A stretch of 64,000 nt of DNA, taken from contig NW_026570250.1 of the NCBI RefSeq assembly GCF_019649055.1, positions 310,001 through 374,000 of the forward strand, in the 5' to 3' direction. The stretch comes from Paramacrobiotus metropolitanus. Its lineage: Eukaryota > Tardigrada > Eutardigrada > Parachela > Macrobiotidae. How positions within the stretch are numbered: the stretch's first letter is position 1; each line of letters starts with the position of its first letter. The notes beneath the pieces were generated by a model. The model was given only the letters and a program-made list of their open reading frames with translations. It had not been told where the DNA came from and searched no databases. The translations under genes and the position numbers were made by a program. Of this stretch, positions 49,501 to 60,578 are shown piece after piece.

Positions 49501-52500
49501 AAAGGATCTCGGCTTCTACTTCACCAATTTTGTTGCTTTAAAGTACGTCAAAATTCTCTAGGTGTAGCGGTGGATCCAAGATTGTTGGCTTTTTGCCAAA
49601 ATCATTTGTCAAGGTCCAGTGGTCAATCATAAGCTTGTTACCATGGACGCGATAAGAAATGCACACTGTTCTAGCACAACTTGACCCAGAACAGTAGAAA
49701 TATCTGAGCTGCTACTTAACAATAAGTACGAGTACAATACAAAGTAAAAAATTCATGTATAACTTAACACGTTAGTCATCATCACGTTAGTCGTCATTGC
49801 AAGCTATGTACTGTATGTACAAGTAGACAGTCCGTGTTTCGATTAACTTATGTAAAGTGTATCATAATACAGATATTATTACTACACATACGTACAGGTT
49901 CATTAATATTATCAATATTATGACAGTCTGTAAGCGACCACAGAACAACACATCCTTGGAATTACTTATTTTTTAATAGTCATCCGCCAATATTCATCCG
50001 TGCTGGGCTTGTACAGATATAGCCATAGTCACTGTATCACTTAGATGGTACATAATATGTTAATTGACAATAAGTGCCTTATCAAAATACGGGCACTTAA
50101 ACAAATGTGCAAATGGCGTTCTTGCATAGTTGTGTTTATAGTTGATTTTTAATGTGTCCTTTTAGCCTTATTTATTCGCTCATGCCACCAGAAATTGTGG
50201 ATGATTTGCGTCACAAGCGAAAAGTGCAGAGTCGTCGATTCCCGGACGTAACCATAATCATGACCGGCATCGAAGGTTTCTCTAAGTACTGTGAAAACCA
50301 CGAGCCAATTGAAATCGTGAATCTTCTAAATGAGTGTTTCTCGATATTTGACAACCTTCTTGCAAATCCGAAACACTGTGACATTTATAAGGTATTCTGA
50401 CCATATTATTAGGTTGATGCACTAAATTGGTAAGCGCATCAGTTTTGGTTGCTATATTCAAGATCACAGTCAATTTGGCGAGACGCACTGCAACAATTAC
50501 GTGCTTTTTTGCAGGTTGAAACAGTATTAGATCATTACTTGGCAATTAGCGGATGCCCCAAAAATGTTCCTGATAATGCAAAAGCAATTGTGGAACTGGC
50601 AATCGATATCAGAGAAACATGTGCAGAAAACAAATTTCTGGAAGCAGATGATCTTCAGGTACACCGGCAGTGTGATACGTACCTGTCTGTATATTAATTA
50701 TTATGGATTATAGACGACATGCATGGGTTGGGCGTTATTGGATTATCAGCTTAACTTTAACTTACGGCGTTTTAGGGGTTCGATCCATTTATAACTATAC
50801 ATTAAATTTTATGTCTACGTCATCCTGGAACTACCCTCAATAAGACGTAACAATAAGATGCATATGCGTGCAACAGTATAATTGTACAAATAATCTATAT
50901 ATATGCCGATTGCTAATAAGCCGACTAGTGCGATACTGCAACACTTAAATCAATGGAGGTTGCAACAATTGCTTGTTATATTGCCCTCCAGCAGAAACGT
51001 GAATCGTTTGCGCTTGCTGTTTAGTCTGTAACCTTTGTACGAGGACACACTAAGTATACGTGATAGACAAAAACTTAAGCGAGAATAAGTGATAACCATG
51101 CCCAGCTCATGCAACGCGGGCAACCACCCAGGTCCGCAGTTGCTTGTAAGCACATAAAAAATGACGGACTGAAAATTATGCAAACTTTCAACGCTGATTT
51201 CTCGTGCACTCTGGAACGTGACTATTCAACCAATATATCAGAAGACGCAGAAAAAAATAACACGATTTTTGATACCAAATAAGTGAGAAGATACGCTGAT
51301 TCAAACAGATTACAGCTATTTTCATTTTCTCGTAGACTTACCATAGGATCCACGGTCAAGGGTTCCCCACACAGAATCCTATGCTATGTCTACGAGAAAC
51401 TCAAAAACGCTATCTATTGTCTTAATCGCAATAAACTGCAACTTGTTGGGTATCAAAAATCTTGTAGATTTTTTCTGCATCTTTTGCTTCATTGGTCAAA
51501 TTGTTTCGTTTCATATCACACAAGGAATGAGAGCTGGAAGTCAGCATACCCGTCTATGAAGACGAGCTGTTTACTACGCAGTACTTGGACGCCAACCCTT
51601 GGTGGCTGGGTGTACTGCACAACACGTGATTGGTTATCATTTATTCTCACTGGTTTTTTTGTCTATCACGTATACTTAGTGTGTCCTCGTATGACTAATG
51701 TCAGCTGTTTTTCTAGATTACATTTGGTGTTAATTCTGGAGAAATTGTAAGCGGGATAATTGGTGATCGTATGCCACGGTATTGTTTATTCGGCGACTGT
51801 ATAAATATTGCAAGTCGAACTCAAACAAACGGAAAGAAAGGATCGATCAACATTACGCAGTCTACGTACGAGTAAGTACGCCATAACGGGAAAATAATTA
51901 TTAAGTATTAGAGCAAGGTCAGCAAGCACATTCTACGTACATTTTATGATGTCTGATTTTACTATTCGGATGCAACGAGAAACATGCAACAGAGGGCGCG
52001 TGCTGCACCTGCGTACTGCAAAATGTAATTATTTGTACGATACGAGTACAGTACGTCAGAGCTTAAGAAGGCTACTGATCTGCGCAAAATTTAATTTTTT
52101 AAAAAATTCTTGCTTTAACTTGCACGCTTTAAGAAAAAACGAGAGCCGAGTTCTTATAAATATAGTCCGAATCGTATCATTTGCAAGTTTGCTCGTGCTC
52201 AAATGCGCATCGTTCGGAATTTGTGTAAGTACGTGTAAGTAAGATTATTCGTGTAAGTACAGAGGTACAGTAATTTGGCGCTATTTTATTATTTTTGCAG
52301 TCTGCTCCAAATTTCAACGTCAACGAATGCCGCTTCTGCTTTCCATTTCCTCTTTTTCGGCAACATTCCAATCAAAGGCAAAACTCAACCCATGCCCATT
52401 TGGACTGTTGATAAATATCAAAAATTCCCTGAGAACTCTGTCTATACCCAGTCTAATAAAATCGTGGAAGATGACTTTGCCTGTGATAATCAAAAACCGC

Positions 52501-52706
52501 TACAAAGTACCGACGCTGACGACCACTCTCTCCTGAAGCCCGTCCCATCATCTTCGACGTTGCAGAGCAATTCCGACAAAGGTTTTCTTCAACGAGCAAT
52601 CACGCAGCCTGCAAAACATGGATCGTACACAATGATCGCCGAAGAGAAACCGTCTCTTTGTGGGTTCCGTGTCAAGAACACGAGTTGCGTTTGCACAATA
52701 ACGTAA
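46538..52706 (+). CDS. GUCY1B1: Soluble guanylate cyclase beta-1 subunit (8 exons)
   Basis: Exons 46538-46540, 47020-47093, 47951-48051, 48239-49208, 50166-50391, 50515-50658, 51717-51871 and 52301-52706 give 692 residues. This is the nitric-oxide receptor subunit, which pairs with an alpha subunit to make cGMP in the cytosol. The H-NOX heme domain starts YGFVNRAIELL. His105 (LDALHDHL) is the proximal heme ligand at the same number as in mammals, and Y137-x-S139-x-R141 matches the heme propionate motif. A PAS-like H-NOXA domain (FPFHMMFDR...LKGQMIF), a signalling helix and a cyclase domain (RHKR, YKVETV, GDRMPRYCLFG) follow. The first metal-binding Asp is replaced by Gly (TGIEGF), as expected for beta subunits. 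A Ser-rich C-terminal extension is lineage-specific. Oddities are an ATG-only first coding exon and Leu for the usual Gly in VETVGD. AATAAA signals at 52803 and 52808 mark the end. Confidence 0.95.
51040..51689. mobile_element. TA-flanked inverted-repeat element (MITE-like) in guanylate cyclase intron 6
   Basis: The ends are inverted repeats: CGAGGACACACTAAGTATAC... at 51040 is the reverse complement of the segment ending at 51689. It is perfect for 34 bases and then about 70-80% to roughly 60 bases. Both ends abut TA (51038-51039 and 51690-51691), the target duplication of Tc1/mariner-type transposition. No transposase frame is evident. A second inverted repeat lies inside (51326-51349 with 51376-51399, 22 of 24 bases matching). 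It is entirely intronic. Confidence 0.75.
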
Positions 52707-53250
52707 CACGTCATCTTAACTGTAGTTGTTACTTTTTTGCGCCTGTTGTTACTATTCTTATCAAATTCTGTGTTGCTTTGCTGCGAGTCTAAGTTTTTAA
52801 ATAATAAAATAAAACCTAATTTAAATTATGTTATTATTAATACATTATGTTATTGCTGTAATGCATTCTACAGTACAAGTACAATAAATAAGTACAATAA
52901 ATTATAAAACAGTACACGTGAATTTAAAAAAAATTAGTGATAACAATAGGCAATAAACCATGATTACTTAAAAGATCACAGATATAACTTACAGAAACCC
53001 TCAAAAATCGCCATTATTCTGGGTAGAACAACTTGATTTGGTCCGGTGTATGTCCAACTGCCGCAGCCAGCAGAGATCGCTTCTCGCAGTAAGCCAGTTC
53101 ACTAAACACTGCAATTACATGAAAAAGCACCAACGCATACAAACAAACGTAAGGGCGACGCGAAGGTTGTAAGAGAAAGCGACGATACCATTCAGGTGAC
53201 CTTTTCAATACGCGACTCACCAGATAGGATGATAAGTTTATTTATGGTTG
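52707..53250. other. Convergent intergenic region
   Basis: Separates the 3' ends of the guanylate cyclase (plus) and F-box (minus) genes. It carries plus-strand AATAAA at 52803-52813 and minus-strand AATAAA at 53242-53237, the latter 9 bases past the F-box stop. A minus frame at 53220-53014 with a hydrophobic segment is not linked to any supported gene. Confidence 0.6.
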
Positions 53251-56200
53251 TCAAATTCCAGTTTCGCGAAGCTTACCAATTTCGTCTTTCCATAACAAAG
53301 ATGGTATTTCGCCTAGTTCGTGCAGTCGCACTTCCCGCATGTCAGCGGTGAATACATGGCCAGAATTATAGATAATACTGCGGACGCATTCCCAAAACGT
53401 CGCATCGGGAAGCCACCCGATATTGGCCGGATGACCAAAGGGTTGCGTCCAGTCTCTGACGATTTCCATATTCCCAGGATTGTACTGCAGAACTTTCCCT
53501 TTGTCTGCTCCTATCCACAGCTGATTATCTCCGTAGCTCATCGATATATTCCAAGTACCGGCCTCAGCGTCTACCAGCACGCTGTTGTTTCTGAGATCAA
53601 ACAGTTTCAGTTTTCGCACCCCGTTATCCCATCCGGCTAAAATAGCGTCGCTATCCCGCAGAACTATTTTGAAATCGTTACAAATTTCCGTCGACAGAAA
53701 AATCTTATCCCGCATGTAAGGATCTTCTCCTTCTCGGGTATCAAAGACTTCAAACTACAAAGTAGTAAATGCACGCATGAAATATGACAATTCTGCATTG
53801 CATCGCAAATTTCGGAATTTCCTCACCGTTCCTCCTCTAGTGCCGGTGGCAATGAGATTGTTTTTCCAAACATGACTTTGAATTAAACCTGCCGATCTGT
53901 AAAGTAATAAAACAGATACTGTATCATTACTGAAATGCACTGTTACCGTACAGAGGGTTATTCAGCCAAGTGTGGTCAGCGCATTAAAAAAATTCCTATA
54001 ATTCAGCCGTAGCGCAGAGTCAGATTCTAATAATTGTTCTATTATGACAAATTTGTTTTGATGCTTTTTGCAAATTTTTGTGACAATCGAGCTTAAACAG
54101 CCCGCAATATTGGCTACTGACCTAAAGACTCCGACTCTAAACCTTTGACCAGGCAAAATTTGGCTTTCGATGATCTGGCCTTAAAAGGATCGTCTGCTTT
54201 TCAAATCTGGATGGTTTTAATTGTAAAAAACGACGATCCGAATATTTTTCATAACAAAAACGATTCCATATTCTTGCGCGTTCTTGCGGTAGGACGGTTG
54301 GAAAAAACGCGAAAACAGGAAGACACTCGCAGGAGCCATGCTCATTGTGCGAATTCTTACTCACGGAGCTATAGCTATCCTTTTCGTTCCTCCACAAACT
54401 AAAGTTGTAACGCAGGTCTTTCTTCACCATTTACAATGTTCATTGGTCGAAAAAGACGCTCCGCGGATTAAGCCTGGCAGAGAGGAAGAAGTCATCCAGA
54501 ACCAGAAATGTGCTCCCGGGAGCACTGCTGAGAAAACAAGGATGTTGCTTCCTGATCGAAAAAACTAGCAATTCCTTCTGAAAAAGGATTGTTCGAAACC
54601 CCTGACAGGTTTTCAATGGATTATGGCGAAAACCCAAATTTTAAATTAATTTTGAGTAAAGGGAATCCATTTCCTATAGCTGAACTGGTCAACTGTTGCC
54701 AACATGGGGGGGATGAACTTAATTTTTTCCTGGGCTACAGGATAGCGAAATCTTGGCTCGGTTGAATTCAGAATATGATTAAATGTTGTGGCTATCTGAT
54801 ACAATTTTTAAAAAAGTAAAATGAGCCTGCAACGGCTAAGCAGAAATTTTCCAAAAAGTGACCACACTTGGCTGAATAACCCTCTGTAGTGGCAGAGCCG
54901 CGTGTAAGTAGTCGTCACTACGATAATTTTCGCTTGAAAAATCATATACAATATAAGAAAAACGCATAAATTAGGAAAGGAAAAGGAAATGCATAAGGAA
55001 AATGCATAAATGTATAAGGAAAATGCATAATTTTCTCCGGCAGGCTGCGTAGCAGTGTGTACTAAAAATACAGGAAGACCTAGATTTTTTACATAAAGTT
55101 TTTCTCTGTAGCAGAAAATTGGTTTGTGACTTACAGTAGCCTTTGTAAAGGTGAATCGGTGGTAATTAGATGATGCAAATCCCTGATTGCCACTGTTCCA
55201 TCATAAGCGGCACTGCTGAGCAAATTTGCATTTGCCCTCAGCGACGTGACCTTTTGCTGCGATAAAGTTAGTGTGTTAGAACAAACATCAATTCGTCAAG
55301 AGCACTTTTCCGTCTTTTTGAACTCAAAAAAATCAATAAAAAAATTGAAAAAACGATTTCTTCGTATAGCCTTTCGAACCGCAAGGTTTCAGTAATTATA
55401 AGGTGAAATGACAGGTCAGTTAGACAAGGTCACTTGTTTATAAATCTATGAAAAGTCGGGAAGGATTTTCGACTGGTTATTATACAGCGGAACATGAATC
55501 GTAAGCTGCCGTAATAAAACGTGGCGACCGGTCTTACGTCATGGTCCGAATACCGCAGATGAGCTGGTGTTGAAGATGTCGATTTTGACAGAAGCGGTTC
55601 AATATTCCAGACAGAAACACAATCACGATCTTTGGTAACATACGCCAAGGAATTTCCTAAAATTCTTCGCGGTATTGATGAAATCACTGTTCCAGATCTA
55701 TCACTGCTAAAGACGCGAATCGTACCATTGTCCGCAAATTCGATACAGCGGAAGTTCCCAAGTATCTGATCAGGTCCCTCTTCTCCTAGATAGTGTCCCT
55801 CAATGCGTTCAGGTGTAAAATTCCGGTGGATGTTTTCCCACCCATACAAACGGTAGCGCAGATACAACTCTCTCACTACCGACAACTGGTGTTCTAAAAT
55901 CCAAAATTTAACTTTTGCCATGTTCCTCTTAATAATCGTACGTGTCAGTAGCAATGCGAGATAACGTGTTTGAAAGTAAAAAAAAGTTTACTATGCTAAT
56001 CACTGCCAAAAATCACAACAGACTTGTTTCCCGTTGCGGTTTACAGCTGATATCTATATGTCCGAAAGACTAAAAAAATTCAAACCGATACCGGAACATT
56101 GTAGGATAGTTTTGTAGTAATACTCCGAATCCTTTCGCAAACGCTCAGTCCAGTAACGTTTCTCTCCGAAAAGCTGATTAAGCTTATGGCTCCCCTGCGC

Positions 56201-56356
56201 TAATCCACAGGACAATTCCTTCACGTCCAGTTTTCCACCAATGATATGCAGAATCTCGTAAGGCAGATTATCCAGCGCAAGTGGCTCCTCTTCCTTATCA
56301 GTTTCCGCAGGCGGTATTTCACGTAAATATCCACTGTTTTTGTGACTTTCGTCCAT
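53251..56356 (-). CDS. F-box protein with WD-like repeats (5 exons)
   Basis: Minus-strand exons 56356-56092, 55893-55538, 55256-55135, 53896-53827 and 53754-53251 join in phase to 438 residues. An F-box lies at about residues 27-75 (LALDNLPYEILHIIGGKLD...YWTERL). The rest has repeated strands of WD/beta-propeller type, for example NFRCIEFADNGTIRVFSSDR, ANANLLSSAAYDGTVAIRDL, NNLIATGTRGGTFEVFDTR and DAILAGWDNGVRKLKLFDLR. Such proteins are substrate receptors of SCF ubiquitin ligases: the F-box binds Skp1 and the propeller binds the target. The target cannot be read from sequence, and the repeats are too divergent for me to name a subfamily. Intron 3 contains a mariner-like inverted-repeat element. 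The gene diverges from TCTP, sharing a 1.4-kb upstream region with it. Confidence 0.85.
53951..54886. mobile_element. TA-flanked element with 28-bp perfect terminal inverted repeats, in F-box intron 3
   Basis: CAGAGGGTTATTCAGCCAAG (first 20 of 28 bases, 53951-53978) is repeated inverted at 54859-54886, and both ends are bordered by TA (53949-53950 and 54887-54888). This is the structure of a Tc1/mariner-superfamily element of 936 bp. Internal frames (minus 54430-54137, plus 54145-54402) are short and I do not recognise a DDE transposase, so it is probably a non-autonomous or decayed copy. It fills most of the host intron. Confidence 0.8.
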
Positions 56357-57762
56357 GTTTTCTAATTATATACTGTTATACGTATATTTGAGCTCGTTTT
56401 CAGATAGAGTACTTTTCTGTACGTCATCTGTTCGACTGTAAAAACATCACTGAGTAATGAGAAGAACCCAGCGCAAGCTGCAACAAGCTTAAGTACCGTA
56501 CCATCCTACACCGGAAAGAGATGTCATGTGTTTCAGGATTCTGCTGTTCAAACACGAGGTACTGTAGATCCGCTGCGCATCTCTCGATTGCAAGCCTGCA
56601 TGACGCAGCGCTAAAATAGCGTCTGCGATCCAAAGCCGATGCTCGTGCCGGTATGCGTTACCAAATGTTTTTTTGCCATTACTTCGCTAACAGCACTAAC
56701 GTCTTTGCAAAAGTACTCACCAGTCAGTAGGCAAGCAGTCAAGAGCCTGCTTTTGAACACCTGTTTCTGAACAACTTTACTGGCAAGACGGCATGGATCA
56801 GACCCACAATTAGCAGTTCGAACACTCTCCTGCCGTAATGTGGTACAACTTACAATCAGTAAAAGAAATTAAATTTTCGCGTTTTTGGTAGCGACTCATG
56901 ACGGCTTCTGTGTGCGTACTTGTAGAGTAATTAACCATTAATAATTATTAAAATGCCGTAATACCCATTTTGTTCCCTTAATGTTCAATTATTAACTATC
57001 GAAGAAGAAATGTGTGAATAATGTTTCATTTCTGAGTAGTTTGTTTGCATTCAAATCATGCAGTCGGAGAAGAGAGTAAGAATTCCAGATTTTTTAGGCC
57101 TACCGCATCTTAGAAGTTAAAACGATAACGTATTAGACCTTTTTATTTCACAAAACACGGATACAACTGAGAATCAAAAACATTCCTTATCACAACAAAA
57201 AGAGTTCATTTAGCGCTGCCGCTCCTTCCATGCCAATCCATGGTACCGAGTACGGAAGCGGCGTTGACCGTATTCGTTTTTCACTTCCGGTTCGAACCAG
57301 GCTACGGAACTGCTTCCCTTGGAAGGTGGCCCTCAGCAGCAGAGCCTACACGACTTTGTATCACTGCTCATCAGTTTGGACCATTGAACGACCATAAAGT
57401 AACCATAAAGTGACCATGACCATAAAGTAGGTTGTCACAACCATAAAGTAACTGGTTGTCACAACCATAAAGTAACTGGTTGTCACAACCATAAAGTAAC
57501 TGGTTGTCACAACCATGAATTATGTGGAGGCGGAGCTAAATCTAAATATGACTGCATCGCCTTGCATTTGAACTTTGAGGTATTTTATCCGGAGCCGGTG
57601 GATCTCGTTTTTAATGCGTCCACGCTGTCTGCTCACCGTGTAAGTTCTTCGGCGAAGTCTCCTCCGTTTTCTAAGTCCTCGAAATTCCACCATCAGACAG
57701 CCGCCTAATAAACCCCTCCGCAATATTATTATCAAGACGTTTTTTTGCCAAGAACTACCAAA
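56357..57762. other. Divergent upstream region of the F-box and TCTP genes
   Basis: Likely contains both promoters. A tandem repeat at 57430-57516 is listed separately. Frames open through 57190-57350 on the minus strand show no start, family or consistent splice partner. A T-rich run just before the TCTP ATG (TTTTTTTGCC, 57741-57750) could be a 5' terminal pyrimidine tract as found on TCTP messages, but the transcription start is not known. Confidence 0.5.
57430..57516. repeat. 24-bp tandem repeat (3.6 copies), each with a GGTTGTCACAACC palindrome
   Basis: Units GGTTGTCACAACCATAAAGTAACT begin at 57430, 57454 and 57478, with a partial at 57502. The three full units are identical. Each starts with GGTTGT-C-ACAACC, a 13-base near-perfect palindrome. 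Degenerate CCATAAAGT copies extend upstream to about 57391. The array lies 250 bases before the TCTP start codon. Confidence 0.95.
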
Positions 57763-59580
57763 ATGATTATCTACAAGGATTACGTGACAGGTAAATATGT
57801 TGTCATGTTGTGACTGTCGCGATATGGCAACATCTTGTTAAATGTTTGATTAAACGGCAAAGAATTAAATTGAAATATTGCTAACCTATCATCCAATCCT
57901 CCAGCGCGAAATGTTATTTTGGTTTGAACAGATCCTTCGAAATTTTATGCTGCATTATAGATGACTCGAACGAAAACAGCTTTGAAATAAATCTCTGAAA
58001 CTTGTTGAGTTAGTGTTTTACACAATCACGAAAGTGAGCTCTACATTTTTGAAAATTTGAGCAGTGGTGGTGAATCCCTGTGGGTTTGCAGAGGAAATTC
58101 GGTCTTTGTACAGCGAAAGGGTGAATGGTTTTCACTTCACCTTGAACTAAAATTCGGAATTGTCTATTTTAAGCCTTTGACATTTGAATTTTTCACTGTC
58201 CTTTCGTTGCATATTATTTATAATTTATTGTAAGCTTGTTATTTATATTTAATTCGAGTTTTCCATTTTGTATCTTCGTTTATGTTAAAAGGATGTGCTT
58301 GTACAGCAAGTCACCAAGTGCTTGTACTTTTATCTGCCCTGCCTGTATCAGAGCTAGAAAAGTTTTGTTGAAATTGTTAATGATAGAAAAGTTGAAATTT
58401 CTTTTACTGAAATATTTAATTAATAAGGTCTAAGAAAATTAAAATTTGACTGATTTGGATGTTGGGCAAATGGCTTGTGAAGATTTTTTGTGATGACGTC
58501 ATGAATTATTACTGTTGCAGGCGATGAATTGTTCACCGACTCTTACAAAATGAAATTGGTTGATGGCGTGATCTACGAAGTGGAAGGCAAGGTGAGTCAT
58601 TTTTCACCGTTAAGATTGCTGTCGTCTTGTTGCACAAGGTTGCGAGGTTCGGTAGAAATTATTAACTGTCCATTCTAATGCTCAAGACGCCTGTGCTGGG
58701 CGCACTGAGTTTCGCTTTTGGACAAGATCGGTGCTACAGACTCTTGAGAAACTTGTCCAGATCACATTGCTTGACTAGTGGTACTAGTGTCTGACAGAAT
58801 TTCCCACTTCTTTTTTTGCGATTAAATGAATCTGTGAGGTTTTTTGGTTGGTCAACTTTTTGTCGGTGGTTGCAGTACATCCAGCGGAAGGTGGGCGACG
58901 TGGTGTTGGCTGGTGCGAATCCCTCGCAGGAGGAACAGGAGGAGGAATCCGAAGAAGGCACGGAATCAGGCATTGACGTCGTACTCAACCAGCGGCTGGT
59001 GGAGGCCAAATTCTACGAAAACAAGGAAGATTACACCAAGTACATCAAGGCATACATGAAATCGTAAGTTACCTACTCCACGGGCCTCCGTGATTGTGTT
59101 GTTTGTGTACAATTTGTTTTCGTTTGGTTTGCTTCGTTCTTTCGTTTACGTCTACTATTATTTTGGTTTGATAATGGGCGGTTTGTGAGTATTTAAATGT
59201 TGACACCTTGGTCTTTCATTTGCAGGCTCATGAAAAGGGTGGAGGAGACAAAGCCGGCTGAACTGGATGCATTCAAAAAGGGCGCACAGGAGGCTGTCAA
59301 AAGTCTTCTTGGCAGGCACGGAAACATGCAGTTTTTCATGGGTAAGTTTCTTGTAGAATTTGTCTTGCTTGGATAAATACCATTTAATGACGTCCGATGG
59401 CTGCGGTAGTTTTTGGCCTTGTACAGCACTTTTCGGATCATGAGTATTTCTCGATTTGCAGGCGAAAGCATGGATTCAGATAAAGGAATGGTGATTCCCG
59501 TGGAGTACAAGGATACCCCCACTGGCCAGGTTCCTACCCTCTACTTCTTCAAACACGGTCTGGTTGAGGAGAAGGTTTAA
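57763..59580 (+). CDS. TPT1: Translationally controlled tumour protein (TCTP; 5 exons)
   Basis: Exons 57763-57790, 58521-58591, 58876-59063, 59226-59341 and 59462-59580 give 173 residues, against a usual 172. The N-terminus MIIYKDYVTGDELFTDSYK is the family's standard start. Signature 1 is present as LAGANPSQEE, followed by the acidic flexible loop (EEQEEESEEGTESG). The helical hairpin (YTKYIKAYMKSLMKRVEE) and signature 2 (QFFMGESM...GMVIPVEYKD) follow, and the end is TLYFFKHGLVEEKV. TCTP is an abundant cytosolic calcium-binding growth and survival factor linked to translation and Rheb/TOR signalling. All structural elements are intact. The terminal Cys of vertebrate TCTP is absent, as is common in invertebrates. 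Confidence 0.97.
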
Positions 59581-60578
59581 ATGCAACGCTGGCTAATCAC
59601 CACCAGAAATTCGATCATTTCCATGCTTTTTATTTGCCGCTCGTTTTTTGATTAAGATTTAAAGCCACCGAAGTACCGTGCGTCTGCTTCATGAAGTTTC
59701 CGTAACATCTGCCGTTTCTTAACCTGTACGCTTTTTTAAACAAAAAATTTACCAGTTTTTCGACTTCAGTGCTGTGTCAGAGATCATGTACGGGATGAAG
59801 ATTAAAAGTCGATAACACGTGCTGTTATTTATGGTAAATTTTTCAGTATTATTAGACCACAATTCGAAATAATTTACCTTGTTATTGCGTTGTCGCGCAT
59901 ATACCGGTAACGGGAAACATGAGCGCTGTTACCGGTTACTTACCTCTATTCAGGAGTGTTCTCACAGAGACTGCGTAACAGAATTATAAATGTGCCTTTG
60001 TTGGCAGTTTCTGCTTTCGAGTTTGTTGTATTCGCCTTGAAGTTGATGTTGGAAACGTTTCCTAAGAAGCAACTGAACTCACAGAGTCCGCTTACGGTCA
60101 GATGGGTTGCTGAAATGAGTTAGGGTTCTGTTATTAGGAAAAACTGTTCTGTTATTAGGAATTAGACTGCAGGATGCGAAAAAGGGCAGCGTAATCAACA
60201 ACGGGCTGAAAATTTTTTGGACTGACGGGTTTCCAGAATAGTACTACAGATACGTCATGTGCTTGCAAGTTGCAATTTATTCTGTGCAGATGGACCTCAA
60301 CCAAAGTTGCCTTGTCGTATTTAAGAAGTACAACGAATGTTCACCCCTTGTATCCAACGCGGGTGCTTGTGCAAGGTAAGGATTAAATTGTTTTAATAAC
60401 TGCCAGCATAGCGATTATTTATATTTTCGGAAGGTTGCTGGTAAAAAGGTAGCTTTCAAAAATAAAGGGTATTATTGCGGATCAAAGCTTTATGTATTCA
60501 GTATTATGATTTGTTGAGGAGCGAAAATACAGCGCTGCTGCTCGTAGTTCACTACGCACATATTTGAGTTCATTGAAA
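59581..60578. other. Intergenic between TCTP and the astacin-like gene
   Basis: TCTP 3' UTR (an ATTAAA lies near 59801) and the upstream region of the astacin-like gene. No other feature is supported. Confidence 0.55.

Noticed and set aside
53014-53220. Minus-strand frame with a hydrophobic segment, just past the F-box gene stop.
   Set aside because: An AATAAA signal lies right after the F-box stop, and no phase-consistent acceptor links this frame to the gene.
56424-56633. Minus-strand frame upstream of the F-box gene.
   Set aside because: No domain and no donor joining it to the F-box exon, which has its own good ATG.
57190-57350. Minus-strand frames, one ending WFEPEVKNEYGQRRF..., that look protein-like.
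   Set aside because: Two overlapping frames are open, neither has a start or a unique acceptor, and I recognise no family. Possibly a decayed exon.
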